DNA of 64,000 nucleotides from Piper betle. Taxonomy: Eukaryota > Streptophyta > Magnoliopsida > Piperales > Piperaceae. Below, piece after piece: positions 50,052 to 60,665 of the stretch. A model generated the notes under the pieces. It was not told the DNA's origin. It made no database searches and saw only the letters and a list, made by a program, of their open reading frames with translations. Each line of letters opens with the position of its first letter. Position 1 is the stretch's first letter. A program made the position numbers and the translations under genes. The DNA lies in assembly GCA_033002965.1 (NCBI GenBank), contig JAURVB010002593.1, positions 25,892 to 89,891 on the forward strand. The letters run 5' to 3'.

Positions 50052-50955
50052 CAATTAGTTACATGCATTTCTACTCGAATAAAATTATACTTATGTATAA
50101 TTTTATGTTCTTGTTAAGATGAGGATGGTTGGTCGCGATTGCAAGTCCACCTACAAACTATCGAGGTCCGTATAATTATTTAAAATGTTGTATTTTGCCT
50201 TTTTGGTAGCCTTGGTCGGTTTGAGCCCAGAATCAACCACCATGCACCGAGTGCACCGGGGTCAAGGAATTGACTTAATCTGACACGGGGCCACACCCTT
50301 GAAATTACTATGTGGGAGTCTTGGTCGACTTGAGTATCTGACTACCATGCGCTGGAACGGAGCTGGGGTCGACTTAATCCGGCACAAGACAACACCTCTT
50401 GAATGATTGAACACTTGTCCTCGTGCCGAAAGGGGCAACAGGGTGCAATGGCGCAATACAACTCATTATGCACTTGTGATACCGAGAGGGTGAGTCAACG
50501 GGATGGGATGGTAGCTAGATGGGGGTTGCCACCCCTCCCAGCATATAACGAGCTCAGCATAGGCTCATAACAACTAAAAGACTCTGGAAATGATAATGGG
50601 GATTTTATTAACTTATTTCATCTAATTATGTGGCTTAGTAGTTTTATCACTAATGCGGAATTGCCTCCGCACGTGAGCAGCTTTGGATTGAAGAATAAAA
50701 GTGACTGAGGTTGGTGAATTGATAATAAAAATTGGACTTCCTCATTATTCTCTTGTGTTATGAATGTGGCTAGGGGAAACGGTCCGAGATTGTGGGACGG
50801 TTACTTTATATTTTAGAGAACACGATTTATTGTTATGATTTATAATATATATTGCCAGACTTATTTGCTGTTTTTCAATCCATGTTCTGGAATATTATCG
50901 TTACATCAATTATATTTTTAGGTAATAATCGGTCTGGTTCGGGCGGGTCGTTACA

Positions 50956-51112
50956 GTTTCTCTTTGCATTCATCCATGCAAAGCGATTAACATTCCATCT
51001 TGAGACGGCTGAGGGTAGATCCGCACGAATTGCATTTGGGTTAGGCGACCCAACAGGGACGAGTGACATTCCCGTTTGGTTCTAGAGCAAGAACCGGATT
51101 TGGGGTGTTCCA
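50956..51112 (+). repeat. LTR 3' end
   Basis: Matches the reverse complement of about 42496-42650, with CATTCATCCATGCAAAGCGAT and CATCTTGAGACGGCT, and ends GGGGTGTTCCA. The PBS follows five bases later. Confidence 0.8.
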
Positions 51113-51117
51113 GTTTT

Positions 51118-51129
51118 TGGTATCAGAGC
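51118..51129 (+). other. Primer-binding site, initiator Met tRNA (perfect)
   Basis: TGGTATCAGAGC, exact complement of the 3' end of plant initiator Met tRNA, placed five bases after an LTR end. It fixes the plus orientation of this element and shows that this LTR family ends GGTGTTCCA/GGTGTTACA. Confidence 0.9.
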
Positions 51130-51297
51130 AAACTCTTGGTCGATTCAGCAAGAAGATTTTTTTATACGTGTTGTGTGTGCAAAGATTGCTCCAAGTTCAG
51201 CTGAGAGGTATATATTTATGTCCTTGTTGTCATTGATTTACAGGTTTCTCACTAGTGGGGCAGTATTTTCAAGATTGGATCACTGTGTATAGTAATC

Positions 51298-52240
51298 ATG
51301 GTAAGAACTCGAGCTACATAGAATAAGGCTTCATTGTCTCCTTCTCCCAGACAATCTAGCCCTACTCATGTTCACAGCAAGGCAGTGTCTTAAAGATCTA
51401 GATCCACACTACTACCAGGAAATCCCAGCGAGCGAGGCTCAGTATGCCACTGTAGCGGGAGCCAGCGTGGTGGAAGTTATCACTGCATTAGAAGTCGTTA
51501 AACCGAAATGGAGGTTGTCCTTGCACAGTTGGCAGAGGTACAAATGCAGATGCAATAGAGTCAGGAGGAATTCCAAACAAAACTAAGATAAATAGCTCTT
51601 TCAATAGCACAAACTGGGAAGAAATTAGCTGTGGATGATGAAGCACGAGGGGAGCCTGCAGTTCCCATGGGCCTCCGCTGCCACCTCCTCCACCGCTACA
51701 TCTAGGGACCACTCCTATAACAATTCCATTGGTCATCCCACTTTAAGCAAGAAGGTGTATAAATGCTAGTGGACCTGAAGGAAATGACAGTGGACAGATA
51801 GACGCCTAGGGTTTGGTAATACTCTAGTTGGCAGTATTGTCATTTTTGCAATTCAATAGTGGTGAAGTGATCCAACAAATTGGCAAAGAGGCCACCAAAA
51901 CCAAGGACACAGACAAAGAGATAGTGGTCAACAGTCACCAAGAAGACAACAAAGGGGTCCGAATTAGAAAGGAATGATGGCTGTCAAGATAGGACAAGAA
52001 CAGACAACTTTGGATTAGAAAGGAATACGGATAACACCGCCAGTAGGCCCATCCACTTCAGCACCATCATGGGCAGTGAGGATGGACACAGCCACAATTG
52101 CTGAAGCAATGGAGGGTATGGCAGACGTGACATGTATACACACATCTCGTTTCAGACTTCGGATTTAGTAGATAGCTGAAGAGAGCAAAACCTCCTTGAT
52201 TTAATATTTCAAGGACAAAATTTTTACAGGGAAGTAAGGT
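51298..52240 (+). pseudogene. Collapsed gypsy interior: gag start, gag fragments, pol end
   Basis: MVRTRAT at 51298 matches gag starts of plant chromoviruses. Later pieces read RDTDKEIVVNSHQEDNKGV (about 51910), a basic gag linker. The stretch just before the purine tract reads FQGQNFYREV, like the end of a gypsy polyprotein. Protease, RT and integrase are absent, so this was copied, if at all, with proteins supplied by another element. Confidence 0.6.
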
Positions 52241-52683
52241 TGTAAAACTAGTGACTCGAATGAGGGTTTTATAGTCAGAACCAGTTGGTTTGATTGTTAT
52301 TTTTAGTCAAGTTGATTTTAGAACACGCGTACCAAGCCAGGGTCAGTCATGTGATATGAACTATGGTAGTCATGTGTGCCCAAGTGTATGATGATAATGT
52401 CAGTAAGACAACACTAGATTGTGTTATCAGAATATATGAGAGTATACCCAGAATTTTCTTTATTTATGTTAATATTAGAGCATAAAATTATTTTCTAGGC
52501 CGAATAACACATTATGATGCGCTACGAGTAGTTTGAGTGGGTTATTAGTTATAGAGCATGTCAATGTGATGTTATGGTGTGTATTATGTTTTATGGGATT
52601 TTTCCCTTTTATTTTATTACGGGTCAATTATTATTTTTGACTCGAGTCAGAGTCGAGTCAAGTTCTATTTACGAGACAACCCT
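52241..52683 (+). repeat. First 440 bp of a gypsy LTR, right copy
   Basis: Preceded by purine tract 52228-52239, starts TGTAAAACTAGTGACTC and stops matching at about 52683, where outer-gypsy sequence follows. Confidence 0.85.
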
Positions 52684-52699
52684 CAACCTTCTCCCCCGA

Positions 52700-54782
52700 C
52701 CACTTGTTGCACATCCCCAAATAGATCTTGATGATTTCTGATCTTTGGTAAACTAGAAACAAAATCTAGGAAACAAATTCCCACTTCCAATATGGAATAG
52801 GCTGGAGGAAGCAAAGTGCCACATGGCCTCATGTACTTTGCCTTAATTTACTAACAAGTTAGACACTTTTGCACAAAATCAATTACATCTTGCTTTGCAC
52901 CTGGCCTCCAATATGTTCTTTGCACATCATGATACAACACTTCTAGAAGCATGCACTTTGAAAAGGATATCATTATAGAGATCAAGAAAATGTGGAACTT
53001 GATGAACATAGAGTCGATTATTCATCGAAATAATCCATCATACTTTTAGCAAATCCTTGATAAACTTGCATATAGATTTACTGATTTGACAACACATCTC
53101 TTTCTTGTGCTAACCTAACTCAACTAGTTACGCAAGGTCTTATTGTCAATCGAGCCATCATGGTTATAATATCTCTATCTTTGAGCTGAGAGTGATAATA
53201 ACTCAAAGCATCAACCACCATATTAGCCTTTCCTTCATGATAATCAATTTTAACATCATAATCAACCAAGAATTCCAACCATCTCATTTTCCTATTGTTT
53301 TAATCTTTTTGGGTGAAGATATATACTTCAAACTTTGATGGTCAGTCATAACTTGAATGGAGTTTAATACAAATAATGTCTCCAAGTTTTCAATACATGA
53401 ATCACCACGGTGAACTCCAAATCATGAGTTGGATTATTCTTCTCATGCGTCTTTAACTATCTCGATGCACAAGCAATAACTTTGACTCTCTGCATGAGTA
53501 CTCATCCTAATCCACTCCTCATGCATGGGTATATATACTACAGAATCTTCATATCAAACCGATAATGATAGCACAGGTGCTAAAGTCAATTTCTCCTTCA
53601 AAGTATGGAAACTTTGTTAACAATCATCAGTCTAGATAAAATTTTCTTCCTTCCTAGTTAATTTGGTAAGACAAGTTGCAGTAGAGGAAAACCCTTAGAT
53701 AAATTTTCTATCATATCCAGCTAAACACAAGAAACTTAGCACTTCAGTGATTGCCTTAGCAGGCTCCCATTTCTGAATAGCTTCAATCTTGGCCAAATCT
53801 ACAGCAATTCCTGGAGCAAAAATAACATGACCCAAAAAATTTACCTCCTTCAGCCAAAAATCAAACTTTCAGAACATTGCTTACAATTTGTGAACTCTCA
53901 CGATTTGTAGAATAGTTTTCAAATGTTGATCATGCTCCCTCTCTGAAGAAGAATAGATCAAGATGTCATTGATAAAGATAATGACAAACTAATCTAAATA
54001 TGGTTTAGACACTATGTTCATCAAATTAATGAACATTGCAGGAGCATTAGTCAACCCAAAAGGTTATACCAAAAATTCATAATGCCCATACTGAGTTGTA
54101 AATGTTGTCTTTGACACATCATTAGCTATAATCCTTAGTTGATGATACGTTGATCTTTAGTCAATCTTTGAGAATACCACTACTGAGGACAATTGGTCAA
54201 ACAAGTCATCAATACAGGGTAGAGGATACTTGTTTTTAATAGTCACTAGATTAGGCATCTTATAATCAATGCACATCCTCATACTCACATTCTTCTTCAC
54301 AAAAAAATTAGAGCTCCCCATGTTGACACACTAGGCAGAATAAATCCTTGATTCAATAAAGTCTACAATTGAGTCCTCAACTCTTGTAAATCTAGTGGTG
54401 ACATACGATATAGATCTTTTAAAAATGGAATCATCCAAGGTAAAAGATTAACAATATAATCTATCTTTGGTTCAGGTAGCAACCTTATAATATCTTCCGG
54501 AAATACATCCTCAAATTCATGAACAATAGGAAGAGATGATACCCCTGATGACTTTTTGTTGGTAGACATTAAGGCAACCATGGTTATTCCATATCCTCGA
54601 TCCATATACTTTTGAATTTTGTAATAAGCCACAAATCCCGACGAAATATCCCTTCCTACTTCGAAAAGTACAACGCTGTCTAACCTTTCAAAAATATACC
54701 TTGTTCTACAATTAATCAATGTTCCATTCTTCGACATCCAATCCATGTAAAAAATCGTATCAAACTCTACCATTTGGAACAA
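52700..54782 (-). pseudogene. Outer gypsy protease end, reverse transcriptase, RNase H, integrase zinc region
   Basis: The frame 54782-54363 reads YMDWMSKNGTLINCRTR (protease end) and VHEFEDVFPEDI (RT start). Near 53980 the catalytic motif is FINDILIYSSSE, with asparagine where the first aspartate should be. Near 52900-52780 the reading resembles YWRPGAKQDVIDFVQKCLTC and then WKWEF, the integrase zinc region and core entry. Stops break the frame many times. Confidence 0.82.
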
Positions 54783-54969
54783 AAAGAGATTGGCTACAAA
54801 AGAGTACTGTTGGATATTAATAGTGTACCCCTAATAAACACATACCTACAATGGATACAAGACTCGTAGGAGTGGTTACTAACTAATAATGTCCTAGACT
54901 TAGCACTTCCAGTCTAGCTTTATCAATAATGAATGTGTACACCTAGAATCAAACAATACTAAAGCCGGT

Positions 54970-55407
54970 TTAGATCCAACAAGAAGCATACCTAACAACA
55001 ACTTTAGTCTCCGCCAAAGCATCATCAATAGTAGCAACAAACATCTTCCCTCTAGCTTGTGCTGGTGTCACCATGGTAGGAATTGATGGAGTAGCTAATC
55101 CAACCGAATGTACAATAGACATAGCAACAATGATGTTCATCGCACCTCCTTGTTGATGATTTTGATTTCTACTTTGACCTCCTCGACCTCTAACTTGTGG
55201 AGCCCTTTCTTGACCTTGTAGACCTGGCAAATGAAAATACTGCGGAGGAGCTCGCAACAAACCTCATTGTTGAGTTTCAAATGGGCAATCCCTCTTCTAT
55301 GGTGACACCTCCACATTAAAAACACACAACGCCAAAAATAGATTGTTGAGTTTGTGGTGAATGGTTGAGTTGTGGGTGCACCTTTTTCATATGTCTCAAG
55401 TAACCAT
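54970..55407 (-). pseudogene. Outer gypsy gag C-terminus and protease start
   Basis: YLRHMKKVHPQ directly left of the solo LTR continues the knuckle begun at 58455. A Q/G/R-rich linker follows (55325-55140), then AQARGKMFVATIDDALAE, the usual text just before the gypsy protease. Confidence 0.7.
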
Positions 55408-58400
55408 TGTAAAACCCCAATTTTTGCTTAGGGTTTTACCCAATTTTAGTTTTATCTAGTTCAGGCAATCTCGAGTCAGTTCGAGTGAGCTCGAGCAAGA
55501 TTAGTTTTCAGATTATGAGTATGGGCTCAGATGGCCATATGAGCATGCTATAGTAGATGAGTATGCAGATGATAAGATCATGAGTTATCAATGTATACTG
55601 AGGTATACAAATTTGTTTGTATATAGCCAGGATTTTAGGCCTAGATCTAGGCGGTTGCATCGTTTACTATCTAATTGGGATTTTTTGGGTATCTCATTGC
55701 ATGCATCATAGGGATTTTGGACCATTGGTTTGTGCCCCTATGGGCTCAACTGGATTGAGTTTAGGGTTCGAGGCTGAGTCACCCTTCTTGCCTCAATTCC
55801 CATCTATATAGTCAATCTCAAAACTCGAGTCACTTTCGAGTTTGGACGGTATTAGTCTGAACTTTTTGTACATATGTATATTTCATATACCTATAGGTGG
55901 GTCCCACTAGACCGTGATTTGTCAGATGTTCAGATCGTGCCACATGGCAAGATCTGAGCCACCCATGTTAGCCTTGGCTTCACCATATTATTTCCCAAAT
56001 TTTCCATAATTTTACTGTGTTAAAGCCACCGCCACTTCGACTCGCCGCCGGCGAGTCTCCGAACCTCCTTCGACCACCCATTTAGTACGACCGTGACCAC
56101 ATCGTGGCCGGCTTTCCGTTCATACCACTCACGACCACCAGCGCTGCAGCAGTCGCCGTTGGTGATCGAGTTTTCTATCTCTGTTCATCACTGCCGCCGC
56201 CACCGTTTGGTTGTTTTCCTATGCCGGCGAGCCACCACCGGCCGATCTGACCACCCCGATGGCTTCCCCTCGCCGAAATCTATAGTTTGGGATCAACTCC
56301 ATCCACCACTTCGTTCGCGATCGCCGCCACTGACGTCACCACACAGGGCGGCAATACCGCCCTTTCTGGCCGATTTTCGGGCCCCATTGGTTGGACTCCT
56401 CCGATCGCCACCACCAAGACGTTCCCCATCCTTCTCTCTTTCAATCGCGACCGGCGGCAACCCCAGCCTCACTGTCGTCGGCGTTCTTCGGCGATGGGCA
56501 TCGCTGCCCCCTATTTACCTGTTTGCCTAGTTGGCCATCTACCTAACCGCGACCGCGTCCACCTGGTTGCGACCGCATCCACCTGCTCGATCATGTTCGA
56601 AAGCCCGCCGGCCCATGTTCGAGTCTGCCCATCCTATTCATGTCCGCTCAGCTAAGCCATCCCATTTCTAGCCTAGGTTGGTTCAACACTTTTGGTTTGG
56701 TCTAGTTCAGCTTGGTTCAGTCCGGTTTAGCTCGTTTTCGGACTGTTTCTCAACCATTTTCGATAATTCGAGAACCCCTAAAATTAGTCTAGCATGATTG
56801 GATGATTATAGATTATTGTTTCTTTATTTATTGTTTTGTTTATTTATTTAATCATTTATTTATTTATTTATTTATTTTTATTATATATGTATCATATATG
56901 ATGAATGTTTACATGATTATTTGTTATTATTATTATTATTAATATTTACTTATTAATATTAGTCTTTTATTGTTTACTAAATTGTATATATTTATTTAAT
57001 TATTTAATTATTTATTCATTTGTTCATTGCGTATATGTTATTATTTAATTGTATTTAAGTACGTATTCTATAATGATGGCTATGATATTATTATTATTTA
57101 TTATTAATTAATATTAAATAATTATTTATTTATCTATTTATAAAATGATTATGTATTTATTTATTTATTTATTTATTTATATCATTACTAAGAAGAGTAT
57201 ATATAATATTTACTCGTGTTTAGCCATTTACGTCTATAGTATATGTTATTATTATTTCATGATTAGAGTATTTATTATTTTTATTTATTTATTATCTATC
57301 TATTTGTTCATGGTTGTATGTATTTATTTATTTATTAATTGTTATTAGTTATTTTCTTTATTATGTCTCAATTTACGTGTTGTGTGTTTAGCGTTATGTT
57401 TTTTAGTGTAGTCTTTTTTTTAAAGGATGTATTGATGATATGAGCACACACCATGATCATGCATCATATAGAGACATTAGTATGTTACTTAGCAGTAGGT
57501 TCCGATGTAGGCTTCGGAGTTCGAGCTCGCCGTAGATGTGCAGATACTCTTGGAGCCTTGACCACAGGTCCGTAGGACTCTCTCTCTCTACTTGACTCCT
57601 TGCATGTAGAGTTTGATTGTGTTTTATCCGTACGATGGCATCGGTGGAATTTTATCGAATCCCTACGATGTTGAGCAATTTAGCCATATTTTCTACGCAT
57701 GTTTAATAAAACTATACGGATGAGATCCCTTGCTAGTTTTCATACTTAAGCTCTAGAAATTTATGATATAAGCCTCTTTCTTAAGCCTATTATATATAAG
57801 TACGCACATTTTTACGGATTTGACGAATAAGAGAGTGAGCGGTATAGAGATCTGTAGGAATCACACTAGTACTCTTTCAAACTATGAGGTAGTGCGGTAT
57901 ATGATGGTACTGCGTAATGCAGTGCATTTCCAGAATATGTAGCACTAACTTAAATGTTCCTTTTTACCACTCGAGTACAGTGGCGGGTGATATGGAAGAT
58001 GTGAGGGTGTAAGTGATGTATGTATGTATGAATATGATTATGAGCCATGCATGCGAGCCCGCAATTGCTTAAGTATGTTTGTTTACTACCCAGTGTGAGG
58101 TTCTGGGTAATAGGAATACTCATTTGATAGATTATATTAGTTATTTCTCGGACCAGTAACATTCGTTACTGATGGATTTCATATAATATATGTAGGTCAT
58201 GCATATCTTGAGTTGACTTTCGTGGGAGGACAGATAAACGCTACTACACACGTAAGCTTAGCACAATATTTACTTTTTTACATTTATGTGTTTTGATGAA
58301 TATTTGACAATGCCTTCCATTCTCATCACACCAAGAAAGTTAGTTCGATCTTGTTATCGATCGAGTTATACCGACCGACAACTTTAAACATGACTCGACT

Positions 58401-58459
58401 CGATTGCAACATTTCTGATTCAGTTCTTAAAGGAACCGAAATTAGGGTGTTACAACCAT
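55403..58459 (+). mobile_element. Solo LTR with ACCAT target duplication
   Basis: The LTR spans 55408-58454 (3,047 bp), TGTAAAACCCC to GGGTGTTACA, between identical ACCAT at 55403-55407 and 58455-58459. Excising it with one ACCAT rejoins the outer gypsy gag in frame within a zinc knuckle (CFGYG|YLRH). Modules: start, GC-rich island (56030-56650), TTTA-rich stretch (56820-57400), GGAGTTCGAGCTCGCCGTAG (about 57515), ATCGAATCCCTACGATG and GATGAGATCCC (about 57722), end. The plus orientation is inferred from the PBS-linked end at 51112. Open frames across the GC island are not credible genes. Confidence 0.92.
57155..57180. repeat. TTTA tetranucleotide microsatellite
   Basis: About six TTTA units in the AT-rich module of the solo LTR. 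Confidence 0.85.
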
Positions 58460-58920
58460 AACCAAAACACATTTCTTGATCCGATTTGCATTTCCCAAAG
58501 TGTTGACGCTTACAAGTAGCACAAACCGGTGCATCCCAATGACCTTGTATCGCCCTCATGGAAATGTTGGACTCCTTCCGTGGTTTCTTCTCATCACACC
58601 TCATTTGTTCTCATATTGGAGTTTCTTTCCATGAAATATTTGAGTTCCAATAGTCTTGACTCTAGTCTGATAGATTTTTTCATGTCTAGAGGCTATAATA
58701 ACCACCTCATCAAATGTCTTGTATTTTATAGTGGCTAGTCTATGCTTAATAAAGTAGATCAGTCCCTTAAAGAATCTATCAGCTCACAATTGTTTAGTGG
58801 CTACTAGATGCGGATAAAATCTCTCCAAACTAATGAACTTGGCCAAACAACCAGCAACTGACATACCCTTTTGCTCCATGTGTTCAAATTCTAGTTCTCC
58901 CCTACTCTGATTTCCTCAAG
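58455..58920 (-). pseudogene. Outer gypsy gag, N-terminal side
   Basis: Minus-strand text reads EFEHMEQKGMSVAGCLAKF, YPHLVATKQL and FDEVVIIASRHEK in shifting frames, then from 58604 PVCATCKRQHFGKC and EMCFGYG. This is a chromovirus gag with its first zinc motif and the start of a CCHC knuckle. It is truncated on the 5' side near 58920. Confidence 0.8.
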
Positions 58921-58964
58921 TGGAAAATATATATCGTCGAAAACTTCTTATAATTTCTCCTAAG

Positions 58965-59235
58965 AAATCGCAGCCGCCGGCCCATCCCCCCGCCCCGCCC
59001 GCAGCTGCTGCCTCCCCGCCCCCCACGTTCCCACCCCCCGTCCCCCGCCCCCGCCTCCGCTCGCAGCCGCCGCCCCACCCTCGCGATCCCCTCACCCACC
59101 CCGCCGCGGCGATCGCCCGCCCCCGCCACGCCGCCAACCCCCCCTCGCGCATCGCCCCACCCCACCCCCCCCCCCCCGCGGGCGGCCGGCGACGACGTCG
59201 CCGGCGGTGGGGTGGGGCAGTAAAACAGAGGGTGG
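58965..59235. repeat. C-rich low-complexity block
   Basis: Almost all C and G with long C runs on the plus strand (one of about 14 near 59166), ending in GGGGTGGGGCAG. It sits between the truncated gypsy gag and the palindrome array. Long frames through it are Pro/Ala or Gly/Arg-rich artefacts. Confidence 0.85.
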
Positions 59236-59264
59236 GCGGAAGAAACAGGGGAGGGTATTAGTGT

Positions 59265-60490
59265 AATAAAAATTTTACTCGGTCACGACTCGAGTCAAGT
59301 TTTTATTACGAAATAAATTTTTAAAAAATAAATTAATTTCATAATAAAAACTTGACTTGGGCCCGATTCGAGTCAATATGACGAATTAAATTTAAAAAAT
59401 AAAAAAATAATTTTGTAATTCTGCACGGGACCGAGTCAAGTTTTTATTACAAAATAAATTAAAAATAATAAAATAATTTCGTAACAATAACTTCACTCTA
59501 TCCTGACGCGAGTCAATATTACGAAACTAATATTTAAAAAATAAAATAATTATGTAATAAAAACTTAATTTGATCCCTATTCGAGTCAAGTTATTATTAC
59601 AAAATAAATAAAAAAATATCGTAATAAAATCTTAACTCTATCCCGACTTGAGTCAATATTACGAAATAAAATTTTTTTAAGAAAATAATTTTGTAATAAA
59701 AACTTAACTCGAGTTGGGACAGAGTCGTATAACGAAATAAATTTTTTAAAAAATAAAATAATTTCATAATAAAAACTTGACTCGATCCCGTGGGACTCGA
59801 GTCAATATTACAAAATTAGTTTATTTTTAAAAAATTTATTTCGTAATATTGACTCGAGTGGGGATCGAGTTAAATTTTTATTATAAAATTATTTTATTTT
59901 TTAGTATTTATTTTGTAATAAAAATTTGACTCGATCTCGACTCGAGTCAATATTATGAAAAAAAATTTATTTAAAAATATAAAATAAATTTGTAATAAAA
60001 TCTTTACTCGATCTCGACTCGAGTCAATAGTATGAAATAATTTTTTAAAAAAAATAAAATAATTTTGTAATAAAATCTTGACTCGATTTCGATTCGAGTC
60101 AATCGTATAAAATAATTTATTTTTAAAAAAAATAATTTCGTAATAAAAATTTTACTCGTTCTTGACTCGTGTCAATAGTACACATTAATAATTTTTTAAA
60201 AAAATAAAATAATTTATTAATAAAAATTTGATTCGATCTGGACTTGAGTCAATAGAATGAAATAATTTTTTGTACAAAATTACTCGTGTCGGCTGGGGCG
60301 GGGCAAGGGGCCCTGGGACAGGGTGCGGTAGGGGGGCGGCGCGCCGGGGCTAGAGGCAAGTTAATAAAAAACTGTCTCAGCCTCGACTCGAGTAAAGTAA
60401 ATAAATAATTGACTCCGTTTCGACTCGACTTAATTAAAATTGACCCGATATCGACTCGAGGCTGTTAATAAAAAAATGACTCGGTCTCGA
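59265..60490. repeat. Array of about 16 degenerate palindromic units of about 75 bp
   Basis: The word CGAGTCAA or its relatives recurs at about 59291, 59371, 59433, 59510, 59583, 59650, 59797, 59945, 60025, 60098 and on, at intervals mostly 62-83 bp. Each unit is close to an inverted repeat: GAGTCAAGTTTTTATTACGA on one arm, an A/T-rich loop, and TCGTAATAAAAACTTGACTC on the other. A GC-rich insert lies at about 60290-60355. The same words occur in LTR sequence at 52640-52675. The array lies downstream of the FAR1/MULE gene. Confidence 0.85.
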
Positions 60491-60665
60491 TTGTAGTTAA
60501 TATTCTTATAATATTTAAGTAAATCAGAAACAAGACCCAGTGGATCCATCTTATATAACTTTCTTGTACATGATGAATACAAGTACAAACTTACAAGTTA
60601 CAAAAGTGTGAAATTTGATTAAAGCAAATAACAATTCATGGTAACAAGTTACAAATTCGGAGCTA

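Larger units (their letters stand above)
48318..50955 (+). mobile_element. Solo LTR with GTTTC target duplication
   Basis: 2,638 bp. It ends GGGCGGGTCGTTACA at 50955 and begins TATAATGACTGTG at 48318, which is one base from the TGTAA... expected as the mirror of that end. It is flanked by GTTTC at 48313-48317 and 50956-50960. Removing it and one GTTTC rejoins LTR sequence that is continuous in the inverted copy at 42630-42680 (TTAGGGTTTTATACATTCATCC in reverse). It has a GC-rich island (about 48540-49250) and AT-rich parts. No PBS or coding region is present. Confidence 0.85.
42054..52683 (+). mobile_element. Deletion-derivative gypsy element whose 5' LTR carries nested LTRs
   Basis: The first 440 bp of two LTRs match: 42054-42493 and 52241-52683, both starting TGTAAAAC and sharing ATTTACGAGACRACC at the end of the match. 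The 5' LTR is then broken by an inverted LTR piece (42496 to about 44430), an opposite-strand LTR (45167-47518) and a solo LTR (48318-50955). It ends GGTGTTCCA at 51112. The PBS is at 51118-51129. The interior is only about 1.1 kb. The purine tract AGGGAAGTAAGG (52228-52239) precedes the 3' LTR, which stops after 440 bp where the outer gypsy resumes. No target duplication was found. Confidence 0.65.
39690..58920 (-). mobile_element. Ty3/gypsy chromovirus split by two later insertions
   Basis: Coding on the minus strand runs gag (58920-58455, then 55402-54970), protease and RT (54782 to about 53100), integrase zinc region (about 53100-52700), then integrase C-terminus and chromodomain (42053-41600). 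The probable 3' LTR is about 41498-39690. The gag is interrupted by a solo LTR (55408-58454) and the integrase by a nested block (42054-52683). The integrase core between the two halves was not found, so part was lost. Many stops, and an RT motif FIND where FIDD is expected (about 53980), show it is dead. The 5' LTR is not seen; the element stops near 58920 at a C-rich block. Confidence 0.82.

Noticed and set aside
56093..56655. Frames of 145 and 122 codons
   Set aside because: Both lie in the GC-rich island of a solo LTR in overlapping frames, with no domain and no splice or start context.
58902..59261. Overlapping frames of 78-113 codons
   Set aside because: They run through the C-rich block on both strands and consist of Pro/Ala or Gly/Arg repeats.
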